Assembly (NCBI GenBank): GCA_016296485.1
Contig: JAEDJF010000049.1
Span: forward strand, 1 to 10,147
DNA length: 10,147 nucleotides
Source: Oscillospiraceae bacterium
GTDB lineage: Bacteria > Bacillota > Clostridia > Oscillospirales > Ruminococcaceae
Reading direction: 5' to 3'
Shown here: in pieces, positions 5,830-10,147 of the stretch
How positions within the stretch are numbered: the first letter of the stretch is position 1
Layout of the letters: each line of letters begins with the position of its first letter
Notes under the pieces: generated by a model
The model's input: only the letters and a program-made list of their open reading frames with translations
Database searches by the model: none
What the model was told of the DNA's origin: nothing
Position numbers and translations under genes: made by a program

Positions 5830-6723
5830 TCACAGCGCCAGCGTTTCCGCCAGCATTTTCTCTATCTTTTCGTAAATTCCGTCCAAATCTTCGAGGGGAA
5901 GGGGGTTCTCCCCCTTCCCTATTTCAATGGTGAAGCCCGGGCGGCGAAAATTTTTTATGTACCAGTCCTTTAAGCCGCCGTGGGAAGCGGTGCTCTCGGG
6001 CAAAATCATCTTGTAGCTCGAAGCTTCCGCAAGGCGCTCGCCTATCTCTCGGCTCAGAAGGGGCGTTTCCGGTCCGTAGTACCAGTAGATTTCCTCCCCC
6101 TGGGAATGGAAGGAGTAGAGCCGGCGCACGTTAAAGGTGCTGCAAAAGCCGCAGACAGCCCTCGTTTCCGGCTCGGAAAAGGGGCGCGGTCCGCCGTATT
6201 TTCCCGGGGCGGGACCGTAGATTCCCGCCTCGTGCTCAAGCTTTTGGAGCGTTTCCCAGCCGGCGGCGAAATTATGGTTTAGGTCAACGCCCCGGGCGTT
6301 GGCGTTCCAATGGGAAAAATCGCCCCCGGAAAGGCGCGAAACACGCTTTTCGGCAGAAAGCGCCCCCGGGGCGCCCCGAAGGTTTATTTCGACTCCGTCC
6401 GGGTTGAGCACGGGTATTACCGCTATTCCTCTTTTAAAAACCGCCCTTCCGACGTTAACGCCGCAAAGGCTCTTTCCCTGCTCAAAAGCCGCGCAAACCT
6501 CGTCAAAAAAACGGAGCAAAAGGAGCGAAGTGAGCCACTCGCTGCCGTGGGTTGCGCCCACGAAGAGGGCGCAGCCGCAGGTGTTTCCGAGGGTGAGCAC
6601 GGGAATTTTCCGCCCGAGCACGCTTTTCCCGATGCAGAAAGTCCTCGCCTGCGGATGAGCACGGAGCAGCTCCCGTATATAATTTTCAAGGTTTGCCGCC
6701 GTCGGCAGCTTGCAAAAATCCAT
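5830..6723 (-). CDS. M14-family zinc peptidase, probably muropeptide-directed
   Basis: This 297-residue protein is a zinc carboxypeptidase-fold (peptidase M14) enzyme. The zinc ligands are H59 and E62 in THGSEW and H206 in SFHSQG; the catalytic Glu is E267 in FTIEIG. Substrate-pocket motifs NPDG (107-110) and GVDLNHNF (145-152) are present. There is no signal peptide, so it acts in the cytoplasm. The closest relatives I can name are gamma-D-glutamyl-meso-diaminopimelate peptidases, which cut stem peptides during cell-wall turnover or recycling; the substrate is inferred. In pancreatic carboxypeptidase the residue after the motif Asn is Arg145; here it is His150. The start at 6723 has GGGGAG 8 nt upstream; an in-frame ATG at 6747 has no RBS. 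It is divergent from the NUDIX gene and has no clear terminator close by. Confidence 0.88.
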   Translation of the reverse strand: MDFCKLPTAANLENYIRELLRAHPQARTFCIGKSVLGRKIPVLTLGNTCGCALFVGATHGSEWLTSLLLLRFFDEVCAAFEQGKSLCGVNVGRAVFKRGIAVIPVLNPDGVEINLRGAPGALSAEKRVSRLSGGDFSHWNANARGVDLNHNFAAGWETLQKLEHEAGIYGPAPGKYGGPRPFSEPETRAVCGFCSTFNVRRLYSFHSQGEEIYWYYGPETPLLSREIGERLAEASSYKMILPESTASHGGLKDWYIKNFRRPGFTIEIGKGENPLPLEDLDGIYEKIEKMLAETLAL

Positions 6724-6762
6724 AATTTCTTCTCCCCAACTATTCATTTCCGGGATAATATA

Positions 6763-6771
6763 TGTTAGAAT
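6763..6771 (+). promoter_or_regulatory. Possible extended -10 promoter of the NUDIX gene
   Basis: TGTTAGAAT holds an extended -10 (TG, one base, TAGAAT at 6766-6771). A poor -35 (TTCATT, 6743-6748) lies 17 bp upstream. Transcription would begin near 6778, giving a leader of about 25 nt to the GTG start. Confidence 0.4.
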
Positions 6772-6803
6772 AGAGAAAATTAGGCTTCGGGAGGGCGAAA
6801 TCG

Positions 6804-7340
6804 GTGCAGCATTTTGAAAAAACTCTTGATTCGGAAACCGTCTATGACGGAAAAATAATTAAAGTTCTCCGGGATAAGGCGCTTTTGGAGGACGGAAGCG
6901 CCGCCACCCGGGAGGTGGTGCGCCACCAGGGCGCTTCGGCGGTGCTCGCCGTTGACGGCGAGGGGCGGGCTTTCTTCGTGAAGCAGTTTCGCTACCCCGT
7001 CGGGCGCGTTCTTTTTGAAGCGCCCGCAGGAAAAATCGACCCCGGCGAAGCGCCCCTCGCCTGCGCGAAGCGGGAACTTGCGGAGGAGTGCGGCGTAGCC
7101 GCAAAAAAATGGACCGAGCTCGGTCCCCTTCTCTCCTCCCCGGGCTTTTGCGACGAGGTAATCTGGCTCTTCCTCGCGGAGGAGCTCTCCGACGTCGGTC
7201 AAAATCTCGACAGCGACGAATTTCTCGACGTCGTGAAAATGCCCCTTCGGGAAGCCCGGGAAGCGGTGCTCAAAGGCGCCGTACCGGACGCCAAAACCCA
7301 GGTCCTCGTGCTCAAAACGGCGGAAATACTCGGAAAATAA
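6804..7340 (+). CDS. nudF: NUDIX hydrolase, probable ADP-ribose pyrophosphatase
   Basis: This 178-residue cytosolic enzyme probably hydrolyses ADP-ribose to AMP and ribose-5-phosphate, clearing a reactive by-product of NAD turnover. A complete Nudix box (G-x5-E-x7-RE-x2-EE-x-G-hydrophobic) spans residues 76-98: G76, E82, R90, E91, E94, E95, G97, V98. Downstream SPGFCDE (112-118) is typical of the ADP-ribose pyrophosphatase branch, as is the N-terminal part (ETVYDGKIIKV, ATREVVRHQGA). The start is GTG at 6804, chosen because GGGAGGG (6789-6795) lies 8 nt upstream and the length fits the family. The gene is a single unit, divergent from the M14 peptidase. Other Nudix substrates cannot be excluded by sequence. 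Confidence 0.92.
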   Translation: MQHFEKTLDSETVYDGKIIKVLRDKALLEDGSAATREVVRHQGASAVLAVDGEGRAFFVKQFRYPVGRVLFEAPAGKIDPGEAPLACAKRELAEECGVAAKKWTELGPLLSSPGFCDEVIWLFLAEELSDVGQNLDSDEFLDVVKMPLREAREAVLKGAVPDAKTQVLVLKTAEILGK

Positions 7341-7370
7341 GCGGACGCCCCGGCATCGGGGCGTCCGCTT
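7339..7370 (+). terminator. Strong hairpin after the NUDIX gene
   Basis: AAGCGGACGCCCCG (7339-7352) pairs perfectly over 14 bp with CGGGGCGTCCGCTT (7357-7370), loop GCAT. It includes the last two bases of the stop codon. The T-run is short (TTCGTT), so it may be a weak terminator or a 3'-end stabiliser. Confidence 0.65.
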
Positions 7371-7376
7371 CGTTCG

Positions 7377-7399
7377 GCGGGCGGGTATTACCCGCCCGC
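7377..7399. repeat. ATT-loop hairpin repeat, copy 2
   Basis: GCGGGCGGGT, ATT, ACCCGCCCGC: a perfect 10-bp stem. It lies 6 bp after the NUDIX 3' hairpin, just as copy 1 (5367-5389) lies 5 bp after the ABC operon terminator. Confidence 0.65.
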
Positions 7400-7410
7400 A
7401 GACTATGTTT

Positions 7411-7447
7411 AAAAAACAAAAAAAGCTCTCCGAAAGGAGAGCTTTTT
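7411..7447 (-). terminator. Intrinsic terminator of the tRNA gene
   Basis: GCTCTCC (7425-7431) and GGAGAGC (7436-7442) pair around GAAA, flanked by A5/T5 that extends the stem to 12 bp (7420-7431 with 7436-7447). On the minus strand a long T-rich run follows (plus-strand A-runs at 7411-7424). It begins 3 bp after the tRNA CCA end. On the plus strand five T plus ATT could also stop readthrough from the NUDIX gene. Confidence 0.8.
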
Positions 7448-7449
7448 AT

Positions 7450-7526
7450 TGGTGCGCTGTGGGGGACTCGAACCCTCGGCCTACTGGTTCGTAGCCAGTC
7501 ACTCTATCCAACTGAGCTAACAACGC
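7450..7526 (-). tRNA. tRNA-Arg (anticodon ACG, CCA encoded)
   Basis: The minus strand folds into a 77-nt cloverleaf. The acceptor stem is GCGTTGT/ACAGCGC with one G-T pair, followed by discriminator A and an encoded CCA. The anticodon stem is ACTGG/CCAGT with loop CTACGAA, giving anticodon ACG (plus 7490-7492), normally edited to inosine by TadA and reading CGT, CGC and CGA. The T-arm is GAGGG/CCCCC around TTCGAGT, so positions 50 and 64 form an A-C mismatch (plus 7476 and 7462) in place of a usual Watson-Crick pair. The rest is regular, and the promoter and terminator are good, so it is probably functional. Confidence 0.95.
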
Positions 7527-7551
7527 ATAACGGTTTTTCACCGCAAAAGTT

Positions 7552-7580
7552 AGGATACCATAAATTTCGCTTTCTGTCAA
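7552..7580 (-). promoter_or_regulatory. Promoter of tRNA-Arg
   Basis: On the minus strand a perfect TTGACA (plus 7575-7580), a 17-bp spacer and TATCCT (plus 7552-7557) end 25 bp before the tRNA 5' end. This fits strong constitutive transcription with a short 5' leader removed by RNase P. Confidence 0.85.
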
Positions 7581-7613
7581 CACCAAATTTCAAAAAGTTT
7601 TGATTATACAAAA

Positions 7614-7646
7614 ATATGCGGCTTTTTCCGGGAAGAAGCCGCATAT
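7614..7646 (-). terminator. Terminator of the MFS transporter gene
   Basis: ATATGCGGCTT (7614-7624) and AAGCCGCATAT (7636-7646) are perfect 11-bp arms around an 11-nt loop. On the minus strand TTTTG follows. It begins 15 bp after the MFS stop. Confidence 0.7.
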
Positions 7647-7661
7647 AAATGCGAAAGTATT

Positions 7662-8930
7662 TCAGAAGAGGTTTCTTCTGAATTTGTTCCAGCGGCGTTT
7701 CGCGACGATAGTCGCCGCCGCCGCGAAGGCGGCAAGCACCAGCCAGAGCACCATTACGACGCCCCATCCGGTCTTTTCAACGAGGACGCCCGTGAGCCAG
7801 TTCACCGTGGCTATGCTTACGTAGGAGATGGAGTTTAAGGTTCCGGTTACGGTCGAGACCTTTCCGACCTTATAAAAATACATCGGGATATTGCCGATAA
7901 TTATCATATGCTGCCCGAGGGAGCAGGCATAGGTCACCGCCAGGGAGATTATCGAGACTACGATTGAGAACTTTCCGAAAAGCGTGAGCACCGAAAGGCT
8001 CCCGACGGAAATCATAAACAGAATGAAAAGGGAGTAAAGCTCGTCACGGGTTTTTACGATGAGCCTGTTGGCAAGGTAAGGACCGAAAAAGCCCACTATC
8101 GGAAGGACAGCGCCGGTGAGAATCGAGATAACGGCGCCCATATCGAACATATCGGTTATGAAGGTCGGTACCCAGGTGGACATACAGTCCTTGAGCACGC
8201 CCTGCACTCCGCCGGCGAGGGCGAGCACCGCAAGACCGGAGACGGCGAAAAGTTTAAGAAGGTTCGACGGGACTTCGTCGTGGGGAACCTCCTCGCCGTC
8301 GTCGGCGGCGAGGGCGAAGCCCTCCTCCGCGACGCCGTTTTTGTCTGCGTCGTGCTCAATCTTCGTCGTTACAACTATCCAGACCGCCGCCGCGAAGAGC
8401 GTCGCCGCCATTCCGCAGATGAACGAGGCGGTCCAGCCGTAAAGGCTTATCAGCACGGCGGAGAGAATATAGGCGAAAAGCGTTCCGGCGGCGAGGGTCG
8501 TCGCCATCACGGTGCAGGCTTTCTGGCGCTTCGCGCTCGGAACGCGGTCGGCGACTATCTTGCAGATTGGAGCCCAGAGAAAAGCCTGGGCGAAGCCGTT
8601 GAAGCTCCAAAGCACCGTCATCAGCCAGAAAGGCGGCGCGAAGGCTATCCCGAGGTTCACAAGCCCCGAACAGGCAAGACCCGTAAAAACGAGCCAGCGT
8701 GGGGACATTTTGTCCCCCAGAAGACCGCTGAGGAACTGACCGCCGCCGTAGCAGATAAAAAATCCGGTGGTGATGGTTCCCGCCTGGGACGCAAGGAGCA
8801 CCCCGGAGGAGGTCATATCCGCCATTGAGGCGGAGAAATTGAGCCGTCCTATGTATGAAAAGCTGTACGCTATCCAGCAAACAGCCACAAAGATCCAAAT
8901 GGTGCTATTTTTAGCGATTTTATTCTTCAT
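7662..8930 (-). CDS. MFS transporter, OPA (organophosphate/phosphate antiporter)-like
   Basis: The 422-residue protein has twelve predicted membrane helices in two halves, joined by an acidic cytoplasmic loop at about 190-222. The order and motifs (SYIGRLNFSASM at 25-36, LGDKMSPRW at 71-79, WVPTFI at 253-258, SISYVSIATVNWLTG in TM11) place it near the GlpT/UhpT (OPA) family. R29 corresponds to the first phosphate-binding Arg of GlpT (R45). The second one (GlpT R269) appears replaced by Lys (K247 in GVLKDCMSTWVP), so glycerol-3-phosphate should not be assumed as substrate. The C-terminus is basic (KRRWNKFRRN). No good RBS lies at normal distance from the ATG; an AAAGG sits about 21 nt upstream in a hairpin loop. 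It is a single gene with its own promoter and terminator. Confidence 0.88.
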   Translation of the reverse strand: MKNKIAKNSTIWIFVAVCWIAYSFSYIGRLNFSASMADMTSSGVLLASQAGTITTGFFICYGGGQFLSGLLGDKMSPRWLVFTGLACSGLVNLGIAFAPPFWLMTVLWSFNGFAQAFLWAPICKIVADRVPSAKRQKACTVMATTLAAGTLFAYILSAVLISLYGWTASFICGMAATLFAAAVWIVVTTKIEHDADKNGVAEEGFALAADDGEEVPHDEVPSNLLKLFAVSGLAVLALAGGVQGVLKDCMSTWVPTFITDMFDMGAVISILTGAVLPIVGFFGPYLANRLIVKTRDELYSLFILFMISVGSLSVLTLFGKFSIVVSIISLAVTYACSLGQHMIIIGNIPMYFYKVGKVSTVTGTLNSISYVSIATVNWLTGVLVEKTGWGVVMVLWLVLAAFAAAATIVAKRRWNKFRRNLF

Positions 8931-8945
8931 GGTAACAAAAAAGTT

Positions 8946-8962
8946 TTTCAGCCTTTCTGAAA
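8946..8962 (-). promoter_or_regulatory. Leader hairpin upstream of the MFS gene
   Basis: On the minus strand TTTCAG, AAAGG, CTGAAA forms a 6-bp hairpin followed by AAAC and six T, ending 15 bp before the ATG. The only RBS-like bases (AAAGG) are in the loop. It could be a weak attenuator or hide the RBS, but the stem is short. Confidence 0.3.
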
Positions 8963-8985
8963 TAATACCCTTTGCTTAAAAAGTA

Positions 8986-9014
8986 ATTATATCATCTTTA
9001 CATAGATTTTACAA
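8986..9014 (-). promoter_or_regulatory. Promoter of the MFS gene
   Basis: On the minus strand TTGTAA (plus 9009-9014), a 17-bp spacer and TATAAT (plus 8986-8991) with a TG extended -10 predict a leader of about 50 nt. Confidence 0.75.
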
Positions 9015-9023
9015 TCGACATTC

Positions 9024-9054
9024 TTGACAAATTAACCGAAATAATATATATGAT
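9024..9054 (+). promoter_or_regulatory. Possible plus-strand promoter without an assigned gene
   Basis: A perfect TTGACA (9024-9029) is followed by TATATG at 17 bp (9047-9052) or TATGAT at 19 bp (9049-9054). It is back-to-back with the MFS promoter. No gene with an RBS follows; a terminator-like hairpin follows within about 65 nt. Confidence 0.4.
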
Positions 9055-9059
9055 ACGGC

Positions 9060-9126
9060 TAAAAAGTATGAAATATGAACGCCGAAAACCAAAGTTTTCT
9101 TTTCCCGGCGGCTCTGCCGGGTTTTT
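9060..9126 (+). ncRNA. Candidate small RNA or attenuated leader
   Basis: Transcription from the possible promoter would yield about 67 nt. It holds a perfect hairpin GAAAAC/GTTTTC (9084-9099, loop CAAA) and then a terminator hairpin CCCGGC/GCCGGG (9104-9121) with T5. CGCCG at 9080-9084 can also pair with CGGCG at 9106-9110, overlapping the terminator's first arm and so giving an alternative fold. It matches no RNA family that I recognise. Confidence 0.3.
9104..9126 (+). terminator. Terminator-like hairpin
   Basis: CCCGGC (9104-9109) and GCCGGG (9116-9121) pair around GGCTCT and are followed by five T (9122-9126). No annotated plus-strand gene ends here, which is what suggests a small transcript. 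Confidence 0.55.
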
Positions 9127-9150
9127 GAAAACGCCCAAAAGCGAAAATAG

Positions 9151-9200
9151 GAAACGAGAAAAACGGAGCAAATCGAAGCAAACGAGCGAAAAACGAAGCA
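9151..9200. repeat. Degenerate 10-bp tandem repeat, purine-rich
   Basis: Five consecutive decamers read GAAACGAGAA, AAACGGAGCA, AATCGAAGCA, AACGAGCGAA and AAACGAAGCA, with a consensus near AAACGRAGCA. A 10-bp period is not a multiple of three, which argues against a coding origin. The plus strand is nearly pure purine plus C. Confidence 0.5.
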
Positions 9201-9235
9201 TTTCATTTGCAAATTAAATTTTCTTCAAAAATCTG

Positions 9236-9264
9236 TTGACATGGGGATTTTCTTTAGTTATAAT
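9236..9264 (+). promoter_or_regulatory. Promoter of the rplM-rpsI operon
   Basis: A consensus promoter: TTGACA (9236-9241), 17-bp spacer, TATAAT (9259-9264). Transcription would start near 9271, giving a leader of about 53 nt. Confidence 0.92.
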
Positions 9265-9275
9265 AATTGCTGTCG

Positions 9276-9290
9276 CTTTCATAAAGAAAG
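9276..9290 (+). promoter_or_regulatory. Short hairpin in the rplM leader
   Basis: CTTTC (9276-9280) and GAAAG (9286-9290) pair around ATAAA at the very start of the mRNA. Bacillota rplM transcripts can carry an autoregulatory L13 leader (Rfam has such a family); whether this 5-bp stem belongs to it cannot be decided by eye. Confidence 0.3.
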
Positions 9291-9323
9291 AAAAACAAAG
9301 GAAATATAACGGAGGTAAAAGCT

Positions 9324-9752
9324 ATGTCCACTACTATGCCTAACGCTGCTACTATTGAGCGTAAATGGTATGTTCTTGACGCAGCAGGCAAACCCCTCGG
9401 TCGCACTGCTGCCACCGCCGCAACCCTTCTTCGCGGCAAACATAAAGTTGATTTTGCTCCTCACGCTGACTGCGGCGACTACGTCGTAATCGTAAACGCT
9501 GAGAAAGCAGTCCTTACCGGCAACAAACTCATCCAGAAGATGTACCGTCATCACACCGGTTACGTAGGTCATCTCAAAGAGATCAACTACAAAACCCTTA
9601 TGGCTAAAAACCCCGCTCTTGCAATGAAGCTCGCCGTCAAAGGCATGCTCCCCGCAAACAGCGTCGGCGCAAAGAGCCTTACCCGCTGCCACATCTATGT
9701 TGGCGCAAACCACAAACACCAGGCTCAGGCTCCCGAAGCCTGGGTACGCTGA
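9324..9752 (+). CDS. rplM: 50S ribosomal protein L13
   Basis: This 142-residue protein is the universally conserved L13, an early-assembly protein of the large ribosomal subunit that binds 23S rRNA. Family marks are RKWYVLDAAGKPLGRTA near residue 13, the LRGKHKVDFAPHADCGDYVVIVNA block at 36-59, LTGNKL near 64-69, the YRHHTGYVGHLKE segment, and the C-terminal HIYVGANHKHQAQ. The length fits the usual 142-145 residues. GGAGGT lies 7 nt before the ATG at 9324. The MSTTMPNAATIE extension before the core is a few residues longer than in some homologues, and an in-frame ATG at 9336 is possible, but the RBS supports 9324. It is the first gene of the rplM-rpsI operon; rpsI follows after 21 bp. Confidence 0.97.
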   Translation: MSTTMPNAATIERKWYVLDAAGKPLGRTAATAATLLRGKHKVDFAPHADCGDYVVIVNAEKAVLTGNKLIQKMYRHHTGYVGHLKEINYKTLMAKNPALAMKLAVKGMLPANSVGAKSLTRCHIYVGANHKHQAQAPEAWVR

Positions 9753-9773
9753 TTCGGAAGGAGGACGTAAACC

Positions 9774-10147
9774 ATGTATGATTCCAACCCTTACTTCTAC
9801 GGTACCGGTAGAAGAAAAAGCTCTGTTTCCCGCGTCCGCGTATATCCGAACGGAACCGGCGCAATCACCATCAACGGCCGCGACATCGAAGAATATTTCG
9901 GTCTTGACACCCTTAAACTCATCGTTCGTCAGCCCCTTGAGCTCACTGAGACCACCGGCGCTTTCGACATCGTCTGCACCGTCACCGGCGGCGGCGTAAC
10001 CGGTCAGGCCGGCGCCATCCGTCACGGCATCTCCCGCGCTCTTCTCCAGTACAACGAGGAGCTCCGCCCTGTACTTAAAAAAGCAGGTCTTCTCACTCGT
10101 GACCCGAGAATGAAAGAGCGTAAAAAATACGGTCTCAAAAAAGCCCG
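9774..10147 (+). CDS. rpsI: 30S ribosomal protein S9 (3' end beyond window)
   Basis: The first 124 codons of S9 are present. Typical features are FYGTGRRKSSVSRVRVYPNG at the N-terminus, INGRDIEEYF, the VTGGGVTGQAGAIRHGISRALL segment, and the basic C-terminal part RDPRMKERKKYGLKKAR. In S9 the extreme C-terminal basic tail reaches the P-site tRNA; it is cut off here, with probably fewer than ten residues missing compared with the usual 130. AAGGAGG (9758-9764) lies 9 nt before the ATG. It follows rplM in the same transcript, the conserved bacterial arrangement. Confidence 0.97.
   Translation, partial: MYDSNPYFYGTGRRKSSVSRVRVYPNGTGAITINGRDIEEYFGLDTLKLIVRQPLELTETTGAFDIVCTVTGGGVTGQAGAIRHGISRALLQYNEELRPVLKKAGLLTRDPRMKERKKYGLKKA

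Noticed and set aside
5567..5833. 88-codon minus-strand open frame overlapping the M14 peptidase stop (GTGA)
   Set aside because: Codon use differs from neighbours, no RBS suits the GTG, the product is unfamiliar, and the frame passes through hairpin-rich repeat-like DNA. It should be revisited if homologues are found.
6724..6747. Upstream ATG of the M14 peptidase (8 more residues)
   Set aside because: No Shine-Dalgarno precedes it, whereas GGGGAG lies 8 nt before the ATG at 6723.
7088..7603. 171-codon frame overlapping the NUDIX gene, hairpins and the tRNA
   Set aside because: Arg-rich out-of-frame translation that runs across the tRNA gene; not a protein gene.
9151..9200. CRISPR-like array
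   Set aside because: The units are 10 bp, contiguous and without spacers, and no cas gene is nearby.
9068..9217. 49-codon frame starting at ATG 9068
   Set aside because: No RBS, it crosses a terminator hairpin and the decamer repeat, and the product is low-complexity Lys/Arg/Ser.
9279..10025. 248-codon antisense frame over rplM and rpsI
   Set aside because: Both ribosomal protein genes are certain on the plus strand.

Overview
The window comes from a Gram-positive, endospore-forming Clostridia-type bacterium, most like the gut Oscillospiraceae/Ruminococcaceae group. The evidence is a full-length SpoVT, Bacillota-style AGGAGG ribosome binding sites on most genes, TTGACA/TATAAT-type promoters, GC-rich third codon positions in the metabolic genes, and intergenic paired-hairpin repeats of a kind I know from such genomes. 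The genus cannot be read from this sequence.

Layout. (1) 21-563 (+): spoVT, followed by a 210-bp convergent spacer packed with five inverted repeats. (2) 794-1021 (-): an orphan 75-residue Tyr-rich protein with its own promoter, RBS and terminator. (3) 1118-5362 (+): a compact resistance-type operon with promoter, possible operator, MarR-family regulator and two overlapping ABC half-transporter genes, closed by a bidirectional terminator. The two transporter subunits carry the complementary defects of a heterodimeric exporter of the BmrCD/TM287-288 type. The regulator's best ribosome binding site points at an ACG codon, not an ATG. (4) 5363-5829: about 470 bp with no convincing gene, holding at least three kinds of palindromic element. 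(5) 5830-6723 (-): an M14 zinc peptidase, probably acting on muropeptides, divergent from (6) 6804-7340 (+): a NudF-like ADP-ribose pyrophosphatase. (7) 7450-7526 (-): tRNA-Arg(ACG) with an unusual T-stem mismatch and a near-consensus promoter. (8) 7662-8930 (-): an OPA-like MFS transporter with its own extended -10 promoter. (9) 9000-9235: a non-coding stretch holding a possible small transcript and a decamer tandem repeat. (10) 9236-10147 (+): a consensus promoter driving rplM and rpsI; rpsI runs off the window end.

Most of the window is ordinary core and housekeeping content. I see no CRISPR array, transposase, phage gene or evident new defence system. The points most worth a second look are the ACG start of the MarR regulator, the covarying repeat pairs, the tRNA mismatch, and the possible attenuator or small RNA upstream of rplM.
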